A stretch of DNA of 32,952 nucleotides. Origin: an uncultured Christensenella sp. GTDB lineage: Bacteria > Bacillota > Clostridia > Christensenellales > UBA1242. The position numbers and the translations under genes are program-made. Below, piece by piece: positions 26,501 through 30,297 of this stretch (position 1 is the first letter of the stretch; every line of letters starts with the position of its first letter). Where the stretch lies: NCBI GenBank assembly GCA_949294455.1, contig CASFHD010000012.1, forward strand, positions 1 to 32,952. The letters run 5' to 3'. The notes under the pieces were generated by a model, which saw only the letters and a program-made list of their open reading frames with translations, did no database searches and was not told the DNA's origin.

Positions 26501-28183
26501 AATTATACAGTGGAAAGAGTGAATGAAACTGTAAACATTTATGTGAATGCTACTGTTAATGTCTTGAATTTCTCTACTCAAACTTTAAGTTCTGGAAAAT
26601 ACAAAACTGCATATAGTACTAACTTTGCAGGCGCTAGCAATGGTTCAGGAGATTATTCTTATGAATTGATATCTTTAACTATTGATAGCATTGTTACAGA
26701 CATAACTGAAACCGGACTTGAAATTGTCGATACTGAAATTTCAGGTACACCTTTAATCGCAGGCAACTATGTTTTAACTATTAGAGCTATTGATAACATC
26801 ACTAAACAAACCGCAACTGCTAATAAATCTATTGCAATTTCTAAATTTGATTTAAGTGTAGTTATCCCTAATCAATATGGTATCTATGGTTACAATACAG
26901 AAGTTCAACAATTAGAAGGTGAGTTAAGTGCAGAATTGCCAACCGGTGATGATTATTCTACACTTGAAATCACATTAACTAGAAGCCAAGGCGATGTGAT
27001 GGGTATCTATAACATATTGGCAGTATCAGAAAATAAAAATTACAATATTACATTTACTTTAGGAAAGTATTACATTTTAGGCGTATTTGATGTTCAGTTA
27101 GATAATGCAACGGCAACTATTGAAAATGCAGTGCATTTTAGTGATGTCGCAGATGACGATGGTCAATTCATTAAATCTAATTCTGAAATAGAAAGTTTAT
27201 TCGGAAATAACAGCACACTTGATATTTCTAACGGTGATAAAGTCGTTGTTAAACCTACTGAACTTGGAACATTAAAAGGTACTGTAAGTCCAAATTCTAA
27301 CTTTGGTCTATACAGAGTTTACTTGAAAGAAAATGAAACTATTAAAAACTTTACTACTAATAGAAATGTAGGTATTGTAGATTACGAATTGTCTCATTCA
27401 ATTTCTTCTGGTATAATCTATTTTGAAGTTTTAGAATATCTAACTTATTCAAAGGCTAATTATACTTATGAAAAGAAAGAAAGCAGACAACTTGTTATCA
27501 ATTCTGATGAATGGTATTGGGGTAATGTAATTGTTGAAAATAACGATTATTACATTTTAGATGTTAATAATAACTTGATATATTTCTATATTGGACACGA
27601 AGTTAAAATGACAATTTCTGTTCTACAAAGTTATATCGAAAAGAATTACCGTGCTATTAGATTTGAATGTTTTGAAAATACTTCACTTCAAAAAGTATCA
27701 GTAAATTCTTATGGAGAAGTTAACATTGTATGGAATACAGAAGCATATAATTTATCTTTGGGACCAGTCGTAGAAATTAATCTAGGTCAAGAATATTTCA
27801 CAATAGACCCTAACAGTAATTTCAATGGTACGGTATCATTAACTTGCTACGAATATGAATTGACTTATAACGAAGGCGATTTGAATCCTGTAGCAACACC
27901 AACGGATAATATTAGAGCACAATATTCATTAGATATGAATGGCTCTACTTGGACAGATGAAACAACATACTTAACAGGTTATTATGTAATGAGAGTCAAC
28001 ACAAATACTGATTACACATTATCTGTAAATAATAATAATGTATCTGTAAGTGTTGGTGAATCTGTTGATATTGGTGGCTTTGTGATTTATCGCGAGAGTG
28101 TCGATGTATTCAGATTCTACATTGGAAAAGAATTGACTTCAAGACCTGATTCTATCGTATTAAAAATAGATTCAGCAAACTAA
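8552..28183 (+). CDS. Giant secreted InlB B-repeat / beta-helix protein (6,543 residues)
   Basis: This is a secreted protein of roughly 0.7 MDa. A signal peptide (basic start, hydrophobic 10-24, cleavage near residues 41-42 in TYAAE) is followed by a head region of about 150 residues that I cannot assign. Roughly thirty InlB-type B-repeats (Flg_new-like, pattern GYTFxGW ... LYAxW) follow. Interspersed are a GLUG-like block (about 458-773), inserted beta-sandwich-like segments (about 1013-1227, 1232-1537, 3107-3267, 3627-3777), a Pmp-like right-handed beta-helix (about 4142-4853) and a second helix (about 5097-5440). Near the end come a MucBP-like unit (about 5823-6003), a putative Ig domain (6003-6103), an MBG-like domain (6103-6180) and an unassigned tail. 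No LPXTG, membrane segment or other cell-wall anchor is seen at the C-terminus. Such proteins usually act in adhesion; no enzymatic motif is visible. Its own promoter and a strong terminator make it a one-gene unit. Confidence 0.93.
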   Translation: MSSLKTKKIIKIIFALILTLVAGFSTNSLLNKFFNPENTYAAETRYYLTNNGVSVYYTTTKPTTGAKYTFSVNGILYLHTGQSSYAASMGANGDYAVASISYKGSPKVTLRTSSGSIYSTLTGNWTATTDSSGVSYSGTTSVTLPANAGESGVFMYWQDVSTGATYSGGSSYSLAYNTNATLKAVYNKNPEYTFTLSAEGGSIPATSGWTGSGASAYRRITFGSSIGVLPKPTRSGYTFNGWWTSNGQIVNDNQPYNTYGDLTIYAGWDQNSTGSITYYTVTLDAYANGTIPSTAGWTITSSRYATKQVAAGAAVGTLPTPRTNDGRSFYGWVSNGTTYNATTKIYNNVTLYANWQYSGGGGGTSNNVVLTLIAGSVNGGVRGKIPATSGWTLTNNNSSAYKVLGTSGGSYSIGTLPIPTLSGYSPSGWLLPNGSSTHSAYQISTSTTLYVEWTNLSNSWSNNTSKPSGSGTSSSPFLIKTPQNLAWIATSVNSGSNLRAVISLCNDIDLSGRIWVPIGSNEYKFEGTFYGNNHTISNLTTSSSTAYGGLFGVITASKSGSTIYKAYISSVRIDGGSVASTNAAGGIAGWSTTTAYETDSRPYIVDCFVRLSSIKTSGDNAGGIVGTSNGVYINSCYVEISGSAGISAAYASGGIGGYFMGYGTITNSIAKISAISGSAKGAILAQTNYIMAATVSNNASFTSATTSVIGANYSGVSYSNCYVGTSGSSSRNTLTNVYSTTSAIIPTTNSNYKFIYKPDLNSGYPMVKSLVWCYDLPVTMQLNANGGLVSNVSTLSYTITVGQTTNFPIAGREGYTFLGWYTSGDIQITNSNGDLVQTSYTNNYSKYRDDYTTIKNLSSSSNYHKMYYYIMGALTLQAKWQANTYTVNFNGNMDTYGSMTSQSFTYGTAQNLKGNAFRRTGYDFQGWSTTLNGDVVYSNQQSVINLVSNNKGSITLYAKWQPKKIVVTIDPNGGTYNGNTSYSYFSGNYGEKSSVLLIPQREGYTFAGWAPIRYDADRNPWVQIYYFNNANAGYLFTAETAPMTNEDVYRYSMLSNLDYMEHDGKYEFQLYYHDYLNTSGQPVFNHWSQTQNPLHIENGQNQTAESMGYQAIDINLTNIWNYGLASNVSKNAYLVANAGGGNTWRHSVGAYTYQTSSDGRKGIVADDLNSSIGGGQSLFIKADIDLSNISDALYEAGVYAFNGALDSNGQFIFRHTLNNHIALKAVWVKNVYTVTLDANGGTINHFKNNSDMSYTSDYNETTGHIKLNGSISNIVLGYEYRQFNLNEIVTLTIKQLSGSVNNNFTFYAYTQDSSGNNIGGTSSGITFTSSDTKKEQTVSYTINQSMADNGFKFSFVGKSGGSSTSLNNLELQIIVKVSPDTIKVDYGGSYGLANIYKGSSAADINGWYNFANISNNLYPGTEMFTTYDPSIEAGRCFALVIEIKNFDVEGTIQASFYSGDINSNYGASQFELIRSNLPSYLTGDGTYISYLRSVDLSSYQYSKFFLRSHFYLNSGGTINSISVRFSMYEIDPIDLSTWNYTKYNQVISVPFATGKEFLGWYTDYSGGTLIDADSVYTATEDITLYAHWQNNIYTLTYDALEGTITEANGWQVSSDNKTATKQIEYSTYYLDSINGIVFPTVSSPNGKHYSYTIDSSGDEIIDGVTGFFLESNETITAHYDYNTYTIEYNSNKPSNASGSITGTMSASTHTYGTSKALNANQFALTGWTFAGWNTKADGSGTSYGNQASVKNLTSTNNGSVTLYAQWTQNKYNITYNPNGGTMNGSSSNITISNAGTYDSSSYQIPNYVPTRTGYTFAGWYDAASGDTKYINAYTSVTNPITGARTFNKATSTTFYAHWTVNKYSLVVNLGSSGANALVSSMPTITIETSAGTLSSSIITSKTGSVTISNINYGASVTITASVPSGSSYYLSNSSTLPSTVVTQISVDSTITKTASNSQTLSFYLTQVYTISYNSNGMSGTLPSSQSVYYNKNIVLATNNLTSSGYSPDGWRLNSTTGTKYASGATYSNVKANATFFADKSANSYNITFNPNGGTMNGSTSNIVVSNAVKYNSDSYTIPNYVPARTGYTFLGWYDNATSGTKYINAYTTVSNPVTGARTWNKASSATLYAHWQINTYTVSIQVNNADYGSVDVSSVANVPYGTKLSVNENELTVNGTVVTATVKNITGYTTEFTSWTNGTATVSGNLSVTANFTRTINSYTLTANANGGTISATDGWTGMGSTATKELDYNENYGILPTITRTGYSFLGWFTAQTGGNEVSTTTKMGANDTTIYAHWEINSYTLTANANSGTISTTSGWTGTGNTATKELVYNTAYGTLPTVARTGYSFLGWFTAQTGGSEVSTTTKMGANDTTIYAHWEINKFTVNINVNNSNYGSVSPTTVENVPYGTKLTVNGNVLTVNGTNVTATITNLAGYTTSFTGWTNGTDTVTKDTTVVANFSRVANVYNVTLHTNGGTINSNNVTSYTYGIGATLPNSSDITIQGETFVGWYENEGLTGNVVTVIKTTDIGDKEYWAKYSDNEYSVTLHTNGGTINSNNVTSYIYGEGATLPTASDIVKNGYTFAGWYASSTFTGQVITEISATEVGNKEFWAKWNVNTYNLTYVTNGGNAISSKLLTYNTYYTAEGLITPTRTGYSFDGWYSSSACTGDELTTNDLFDVNNADFENISAPNTNARIYAKWNINSYTLTANANGGTISATSGWSGIGNTSTKELDYNEAYGTLPTVSRTGYTFLGWFTSQTDGTQVSVSTNMGADDTTIYAHWDINKFTITINVNNSNYGSVNPTTVENVPYGTNIVVNENTLNINSNVVTATINELTGYTTNFVDWTIDENVVYDDLTITANFERFANTYTITYDKNADDATGSMEMSTHTYDVSKELNLNNYQRVGWNFLGWSTNSTATTATFTDGESVKNLSSENGDNVILYAVWAQNKYTLVLNAGTNAIIVGGEVENFVKTQSTLTSSIKFEYWDSINLPNLFSDSTLVSILRNGYKFLGWSVTENDTTSDIQNGGNINGQILEDLNISVENNSTINLYAVWQAVTYSVEYDINGGEGTVANQTHTYNVAQALRPSTNLSSTGKTFVGWLGYSANLIDTNGYTNLSNVYIDEDGYFHININNTSSNSIIANINNTKYLQLLASENYYLNVFIKSINTNGNVLFVNGNSSQFGAISKNFDEFNVGNNILELTTISNVSTADTLLMTSVEVEAGASAEIVFRLALYEEINHLYQASEIVRNLSNLQDDSLTMTAYWEANTFDITFKSNGGTINGSADDVEIIDSATYGENEYIVPDYVPTKEGYRFLGWFDAEIGGNQYIEGYSSVVNPVTGIKSFDKLENTIFYAHYEVVTYELNVKLNVNVYTMTNVTISVSGIHPDTGVQTNFLPVDDNSVMTSGGTLVYNIPFGTNVTITATINGNRYNLVVGNIDNATINKNTTATSTLTKDTSVQTVEFCLSEVYTVTYNLNGGTGPLPSSQYYLYGQKITVANPSVITKNGYTGAYWLLNTSDYNTNVYIKGLSSGDEFNVYTGDSTLYCGFYPDKISAIIDLNDEDGSTSASYDDNGDMTIIGAVDYIAYLKEPTRAGYEFDSWTTNNGLVTLTNYEDGNNKWEAKFYDYVENVSTKEDIQNIDNSYYRGIKLIDNLNNELTFDTSYIIYATTYVNSSSTMAFSGSWNYNTIASLYVNDNLINTGNNSDINIDIAFTLNKGWNKIEVVLTVKEYFGKFIFSSNLSTMGVVNCYGESIQNDKMYSYTFTENTIDNVNVVSANWSKNSIQLMLDANGGEILSNTIDITFDEIPTNMIEANKVGYTFIGWTITKDGTDFVFDKNCNVVTNVEGYTDNVGNWIMPEDTTLYASWTAIEYIVHFDNGGTIGSTIATGTMNDMLFIYNESQNLYANNFVRNNYTFVGWTMNNVNAVTYRNNYINNFGTTDEIGIDDILALEDVYADGESVKNLTNVNDSIVTLFAIWIPNSYVISYVANEPEGTATGNTESSTHLWDVEKSLSPNGFVLPGYMLTGWAKSIDGSIAYTNEQTVVNVSSTNITLYGVWASDYVTITLDNQGGIGGLESINAVYKQTFPNVQTPTKENYVFRGYYSELNGNGTRYVDENGTGIAESDFNTPATIYAYWVQAKVGDNYFSSIQTAVDSNTTADIIVEILCDIAMTETVNVTGSRVVTLIPENETITLTRDEAFTGRMFVNSANELIFDKNSLDSIITFDGENVSVNTSAIYSNNQLTIKAGTFQNFITSSNGAVLYINSGSLVIEGGTFTLNNSSKNGGVIYINSSSLNPSTLTIKNGNFEQNTAYNGGVVYGHTSSIIMIESGTFTSNSATYYGGVIYGNSSTTITIEGGTFTSNSATYYGGVIYIDFSNSNPSTLTIKNGTFEQNSASSGGVIYINSSSLNPSTLTIKNGTFEHNTANYGGVVYGYDSSTITVEAGTFTSNSATHNGGVIHGDRSSTITIKDGTFTLNNSSYNGGVISGSTITIEDGTFEQNIARSGGVISGSTITILDGRFTSNSANATYSNGGGGVISGSTITIFNGQFEQNSATYNGGVILGSASSTITVEGGTFTSNSAFNGGVICINLGTSHSSTVTIKNGYFEQNSAGNYGGVIYGDGNCTIENGYFEENSATRYGGVVYGYDSSTITVEAGTFTSNSATHNGGVIYGDRSSTITIKGGTFTSNTANYGGVIYGRTSSTITVEAGTFTSNSATYNGGVIDGDGNCTIENGIFEHNTAADGGVISNSGSTTIEGGTFDANNDVNIPSYIYADELKITGGIFNNFTGVKAIRLGSTSGYAYIEIDNPFEIFEVAVKSSNTSKIYFDRPLNNNILINFTTTVTVNNQDIIYYYSDSLKDIESTTVNGYTYIYGWLQGVENNENTKVETSNSNVKIGFRKDTSEGYEKSSLYLTRAYLATIDISSFVEELYPTDDNNLTILERNGWTKVNNTRFTLNVLGGQEFNVYIPTRLGYTFAGWNVTSNAELISSNSEYYVYKVSNQNVTFKPTWNETIYTITYLDRGETDNIEFSGTLPDNAPYEYTITSGATLQNATKIYYIFNGWYDSFSGGNKVTNIPAGQTGDIKLYAEWIRAVVRVNVSNTSAINGTTFDDGYVYYADIQMAIDDIITTENVVLELLCDFEISKAISMSDKDITIKPIDYSSITDANVTTDNDITITRASAYFGYIIDIKSNSKLTIDVNVDKILSFIGSENQNNYGIILNAGELIINNGIFSNSSNSSNYSNIINNLTNSNLTINGGDFSSTNAQLPLIRNLGNVTINGGNYTNDLVLIDTNDNSELQTTLNISNGTFNGTISTNNSIGSTININGGLFNGAVEIAGNTLATINNGTFNDNLNVEYTNGSVKIVNGNFSKVVVSGEISIEVLGGTFNSLTNNAIFELSNNASIKLLNDIDIGSVKFNNNSLNSKIYAKYRPSNVIKLVYDNWQFDATRNLVEYYTDEYSTEATHSEVVDGVTYTWNYGWLSYNPATDTEDYASMFPLYSDINNQVSGNVYSYFVTEFLIEQGYYKSFIRAYKDVTLTVNPNYTEDFDMIKQHEGLTDEELFTLYGISYISNSSGNEEEIFTLDSFTITKTYGQTLQFGQILRRGYSFNGWTSDTLNLDFAENGFVYTFGASDSVTITADWLADTYTINFVGGSQDGFVATGSMNSIEVQFDEIVQLPANEFVLDGYNFVGWLISGYNENTARYSATNEFNPGTYVTEVNNILYDKYFVLSLQTNGIVTLTAQWTNATYTVSFDANGGNVDELSKQVVYNQPYGELPIPTRTGYEFIGWFTDADNGTKVESTTIYLINDDSTLYAHWQASSVRYVVRHYYQDLTQDDNLTVTLSYTTSTVEELSGLSDSIININDLAKDKYGFNFICGNETGNPSDSVNNITISPNGTTVVYLYYERLQGTINIIINDAKDSQGIVVPGVPSASSVSGSGTYYFEQIVKLQAVITLGCEFTNWESMYGSFDNDTLNPTNYTVERVNETVNIYVNATVNVLNFSTQTLSSGKYKTAYSTNFAGASNGSGDYSYELISLTIDSIVTDITETGLEIVDTEISGTPLIAGNYVLTIRAIDNITKQTATANKSIAISKFDLSVVIPNQYGIYGYNTEVQQLEGELSAELPTGDDYSTLEITLTRSQGDVMGIYNILAVSENKNYNITFTLGKYYILGVFDVQLDNATATIENAVHFSDVADDDGQFIKSNSEIESLFGNNSTLDISNGDKVVVKPTELGTLKGTVSPNSNFGLYRVYLKENETIKNFTTNRNVGIVDYELSHSISSGIIYFEVLEYLTYSKANYTYEKKESRQLVINSDEWYWGNVIVENNDYYILDVNNNLIYFYIGHEVKMTISVLQSYIEKNYRAIRFECFENTSLQKVSVNSYGEVNIVWNTEAYNLSLGPVVEINLGQEYFTIDPNSNFNGTVSLTCYEYELTYNEGDLNPVATPTDNIRAQYSLDMNGSTWTDETTYLTGYYVMRVNTNTDYTLSVNNNNVSVSVGESVDIGGFVIYRESVDVFRFYIGKELTSRPDSIVLKIDSAN
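9925..10870 (+). other. GLUG-like block within the giant protein
   Basis: Residues 458-773 begin with SGSGTSSSPFLI and contain FEGTFYGNNHTISNLT and repeated GGLFG, GGIAGW, GGIVG and GGIGGY motifs. This is the usual arrangement of GLUG-motif beta-solenoids in bacterial surface proteins. It interrupts the B-repeat series after the third repeat. Confidence 0.7.
15200..15691 (+). repeat. Tandem duplication of a 246-bp B-repeat unit
   Basis: Bases 15200-15445 and 15446-15691 encode two near-identical 82-residue repeats (SYTLTANAN ... MGANDTTIYAHWEIN). The period of 246 bp is exactly 82 codons. A further related copy begins at 16655. Confidence 0.85.
16655..17150 (+). repeat. Second copy of a two-module block first seen at 15446-15945
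   Basis: The pair SYTLTANAN-module plus INKFTxxINVNNSNYGSV-module recurs with a constant offset of 1,209 bp (403 codons) from 15446-15945. This shows that repeats were copied as a two-module block and not one by one. Confidence 0.75.
21413..21818 (+). repeat. 64-bp exact direct repeat within the beta-helix
   Basis: Bases 21413-21476 recur without mismatch at 21755-21818, an offset of 342 bp (114 codons). They encode GGVIYINSSSLNPSTLTIKNG. Preserved synonymous positions indicate recent duplication. Confidence 0.85.
21842..22621 (+). repeat. 144-bp near-perfect direct repeat within the beta-helix
   Basis: Bases 21842-21985 and 22478-22621 are the same except for two substitutions (CAT/TAT in HGD versus YGD, and GAT/GGT in KDG versus KGG). 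The offset is 636 bp, or 212 codons. Both differences change the amino acid. Confidence 0.88.
23840..24870 (+). other. Second, more diverged beta-helix segment
   Basis: Residues about 5097-5440 start with YYADIQMAIDD ... LELLCDFEI, the same type of entry as the first helix. Rungs of the form xLTINGGxF, VTINGGNY and TLNISNGTFNG follow. The GGVI motif is missing here, so this helix belongs to a different sub-type. Confidence 0.65.
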
Positions 28184-28241
28184 AAAAATGATAAAAAAAT
28201 AAGGACTTAAGGTAAAACCCTTTTGAATATATTAAAGAAAT

Positions 28242-28277
28242 AAAAGGAACTATACGCTTAAATTATAGTTCCTTTTT
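28242..28277 (+). terminator. Strong intrinsic terminator of the giant gene
   Basis: AAAAGGAACTATA (28242-28254) pairs perfectly with TATAGTTCCTTTT (28264-28276) around a 9-base loop, and the arm runs into Ts up to 28277. The A run on the left arm means it could also stop transcription from the other side. Confidence 0.9.
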
Positions 28278-28348
28278 GTATTAGTTTTAAAAGACAATCG
28301 ACAAAAGGTGCAAATATTTTAAAATAATAAGATTGAATTATTTTCAAA

Positions 28349-28377
28349 TTGACATTTTATAATATATGTGTTAACAT
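28349..28377 (+). promoter_or_regulatory. Probable promoter of the 28415 gene
   Basis: TTGACA (28349-28354), 17 bases and TAACAT (28372-28377). The predicted start near 28384 precedes the SD AGGAGA at 28402-28407. A TATAAT at 28358-28363 with a TTGAAT at 28333-28338 (19-base spacer) is an alternative. Confidence 0.55.
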
Positions 28378-28414
28378 TTATTTATCGATTATCGTAGTTT
28401 TAGGAGAAATTATT

Positions 28415-28984
28415 ATGTATGAAGTTGGCAATGGAATAACTAATGGTAAGAATTTAACTAAATATGCTAGTCTTATTTTTGAAAGCAATATGAAGGATAT
28501 AAATTTTATTTGTTTTATTATTTCTAATTTTAAAGAGAAACATCCTGATTTTGTTTTAAAAATAGAAGATTTTTATCAAATGAATATTGATCAAATATTA
28601 AAAAAATTCATTGATTCAAAAACTGACTTAATTAAAGTTATAAGAGATTTTGAACAAATGATACATTCAATTAATAAATTCAATGAAGATCATTCTTTAA
28701 TTCTTTCAAAAGTAAACACTAAAATCTTGCCTAAGTTCAAATCCGAAGTTCTTGAATTTTTGAAGACAGGTTCTATTGAAGATAAAATAAAATTCTTATT
28801 AGAGTATATTAAAAACAGTGACGAAAATAATAGTGTATATGTGGCTGAAATAATAAAATTATGGAATAGTCCTTCAAGAAAAGAATTTGAAAGCAACATA
28901 GACGGTTTGAGAAAGAAATCTATTGATTTTATAAAACAAGTTTTTTTATCAATTCAAACAACAAAAAACAACTTAAAAATATAG
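28415..28984 (+). CDS. Helical protein of unknown function
   Basis: I do not recognise this 189-residue protein. It is predicted almost wholly alpha-helical, rich in Lys, Glu, Ile, Phe and Asn, with no signal peptide, membrane segment or cysteine pair, so it is probably cytoplasmic. The heptad-like spacing of hydrophobics in residues 60-185 would suit a helical bundle. I start it at ATG 28415, seven bases after AGGAGA. The upstream in-frame TTG at 28349 coincides with a likely -35 element and adds a hydrophobic 22-residue stretch with no SD. Its transcript probably runs through the structured region downstream to the terminator at 29087-29126. Confidence 0.7.
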   Translation: MYEVGNGITNGKNLTKYASLIFESNMKDINFICFIISNFKEKHPDFVLKIEDFYQMNIDQILKKFIDSKTDLIKVIRDFEQMIHSINKFNEDHSLILSKVNTKILPKFKSEVLEFLKTGSIEDKIKFLLEYIKNSDENNSVYVAEIIKLWNSPSRKEFESNIDGLRKKSIDFIKQVFLSIQTTKNNLKI

Positions 28985-29010
28985 AAAATTAATAATAAAA
29001 TTTACGCAAA

Positions 29011-29126
29011 TGTATGTTCGGTTAAGCTGGCTTAATCCTTTATTAACAGAAATGCAATAGCGAATAATAAAAGCTTATGCGATAGAGTTGTGTAGGCAAA
29101 AAATCTAGCACGGCTTTTCGTTTTTT
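29011..29126 (+). ncRNA. Candidate structured RNA or structured 3' UTR
   Basis: This stretch is richer in G and C than its surroundings and contains three successive hairpins. GGTTAAG (29020-29026) pairs with CTTAATCC (29031-29038, one bulge). CGAATAA (29061-29067) pairs with TTATGCG (29075-29081, one mismatch). The third is the terminator stem at 29087-29114. Two G-U pairs in the last stem exist only in plus-strand RNA, which fixes the strand. I cannot match it to a known RNA family. It may be an independent small RNA or the 3' UTR of the gene ending at 28984. Confidence 0.35.
29087..29126 (+). terminator. Intrinsic terminator closing the structured region
   Basis: GTTGTGTAG (29087-29095) pairs with CTAGCACGGC (29105-29114), with one bulged G and two U-G pairs, around a 9-base loop. 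It is followed by TTTTCGTTTTTT (29115-29126). Confidence 0.65.
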
Positions 29127-29510
29127 CTCTAATCTAAATATTACCTTTATTGTAAAGATTAAACTTAATTTATATATACAAATGAGTAACCATTATAATA
29201 ACATCTCTTATAACGCCATAAGAATTAAATTTTTTTGCAATAATCATTTTGAAATTTAAAATTAAATTTGAAAAATTGTTATAGTTTTTTTAATCTATAG
29301 ATATTAATAAAATATGTTTACACTATTTATCAATACTAATTAAATATGTTTATAATTTTAATCGTATAAATTTTTAATAAAAACGAAATGTATCTTAAAT
29401 ATTAAATTTTAAACAATATTAACTAATGGAATGTAAATCATATTTAGTTTTAGTTAGCATTAGTTGTAATATTTAATCATCACAAATAATTATTATTTAA
29501 TTTTTAAAAC
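29127..29510. other. AT-rich intergenic region without genes
   Basis: About 380 bp with no coding capacity. The only structure I see is the inverted repeat at 29415-29473. No clear terminator for the minus-strand leucine-rich-repeat gene is present. Confidence 0.55.
29415..29473. repeat. Long imperfect inverted repeat
   Basis: AATATTAACTAATG (29415-29428) is complementary to CATTAGTTGTAATATT (29458-29473) with a 2-base bulge and a loop of 29 bases. There is no T run on the minus strand, so it is not a classical terminator. It lies 40 bases past the stop codon of the leucine-rich-repeat gene and may protect that transcript's 3' end. Confidence 0.45.
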
Positions 29511-30056
29511 CTATTTTTGTAAAGTAGTATCTTCTGCTAAATCTTGAGGTAAATAAATAATTTTTACAGTGTCATCAAATGATTCTTCGCCAATTTTATT
29601 TACACTATTTGGAATATGAACTGATTTCAATGCCGGGCAGTTAGAAAAAGCATAATCCCCGATTTCTTTAACGCCTTCTGCTATTGTTACAGACTTTAGT
29701 GAAGGACAACCATAGAAAGCATTTCTACCTATCTTATTTACACTTCCTGGGATTTGAATAGACGATAGTGATGGGCAATAGAAGAATGCGTAATCATCTA
29801 TTTTTTCAACACCATTTGAAATTTTTACAGATGCTAAATTATATACGCCTTCAAATGCGTTTTTGCCTATTCTTTTTACTGTTCCTGGAATTACAACTTC
29901 GGTTAATGACAAACAATAGAAAAATGCAAAATCACCAATCTCTGTAATTCCTTTTGGTATTACTACTTTTTTTGGATTTCCTATAACTTTTGTTATTACT
30001 CCATTTTTTATCAATAAACCACTTTTTATGCTATTTACAAAATCATTTATTGACAT
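29511..30056 (-). CDS. BspA-type leucine-rich-repeat protein (LRR_5)
   Basis: The protein of 181 residues has about six 23-residue LRR_5 units following the pattern IPxGVxxIGxxAFxxCxSLxxV, arranged so that alternate units resemble each other, as in BspA-like proteins. Family members usually sit on the cell surface and bind host or bacterial proteins. This one is short and has no signal peptide, so its location is uncertain. The N-terminal 35 residues are not repeat-like. I place the start at ATG 30054-30056, with GGAG (30065-30068 on the minus strand) eight bases before it. The longer TTG start at 30090-30092 overlaps the probable -10 box and lacks an SD. It stands alone on the minus strand, divergent from rpmG. 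Confidence 0.82.
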   Translation of the reverse strand: MSINDFVNSIKSGLLIKNGVITKVIGNPKKVVIPKGITEIGDFAFFYCLSLTEVVIPGTVKRIGKNAFEGVYNLASVKISNGVEKIDDYAFFYCPSLSSIQIPGSVNKIGRNAFYGCPSLKSVTIAEGVKEIGDYAFSNCPALKSVHIPNSVNKIGEESFDDTVKIIYLPQDLAEDTTLQK

Positions 30057-30090
30057 TTTATTTGCTCCACTGTAAACATTAATTTTGTAC

Positions 30091-30119
30091 AATGTATTAG
30101 ACTTTCGGTATTTTGTAAA
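30091..30119 (-). promoter_or_regulatory. Probable promoter of the LRR gene
   Basis: On the minus strand TTTACA (30114-30119), 17 bases and TACATT (30091-30096). The start would fall near 30084, downstream of the TTG at 30092, which supports the ATG at 30056. Confidence 0.55.
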
Positions 30120-30179
30120 TATGAATTAAAAAAACATTTTACATATCTTTAATTATTTTTTGTTTAAACATTATTTATT

Positions 30180-30208
30180 TTTACTTTAGTTTAGAATTAC
30201 TATATAAT
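30180..30208 (+). promoter_or_regulatory. Upstream tandem promoter of rpmG-secE-nusG
   Basis: TTTACT (30180-30185), 17 bases and TATAAT (30203-30208). It lies 55 bp upstream of a perfect second promoter, an arrangement common for ribosomal and transcription operons. Confidence 0.5.
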
Positions 30209-30234
30209 ATTTTACAAGAAATTTTTGAAATCTA

Positions 30235-30263
30235 TTGACAATTATTTTTTTACAAGTTATAAT
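30235..30263 (+). promoter_or_regulatory. Consensus promoter of rpmG-secE-nusG
   Basis: TTGACA (30235-30240), 17 bases and TATAAT (30258-30263), perfect at every position. Transcription should start near 30270, immediately before the terminator-like hairpin. Confidence 0.87.
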
Positions 30264-30273
30264 AACTAAAGAT

Positions 30274-30297
30274 AACACCTTTTGCGGTGTTTTTTTT
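30274..30297 (+). terminator. Terminator-like hairpin in the rpmG leader
   Basis: AACACC (30274-30279) pairs with GGTGTT (30286-30291) around TTTTGC, followed by Ts to 30297. It lies between the proximal promoter and rpmG. For transcripts from the distal promoter it could act as an attenuator. For the proximal promoter it begins only about 4 bases after the start point. Confidence 0.65.

Noticed and set aside
28130-28183. Sortase (LPXTG-type) signal at the end of the giant protein
   Set aside because: I looked for LPxTG-like motifs, a hydrophobic stretch and a basic tail. None is present in the last 50 residues or in the short region after them in the other frames.
28349-28414. N-terminal extension of the helical protein from TTG 28349
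   Set aside because: The TTG lies within a likely -35 element and lacks an SD, whereas ATG 28415 has AGGAGA at ideal spacing.
29011-29126. Signal recognition particle RNA, because the minus strand reads GCCGTGCTAGA as at the 5' end of large bacterial SRP RNAs
   Set aside because: The conserved GGAAG-type tetraloop hairpin and the rest of the expected length are missing on both strands, and the G-U pairs favour the plus strand.
30057-30092. N-terminal extension of the LRR protein from TTG 30092
   Set aside because: The codon overlaps the probable -10 box and has no SD. ATG 30056 has GGAG eight bases upstream.
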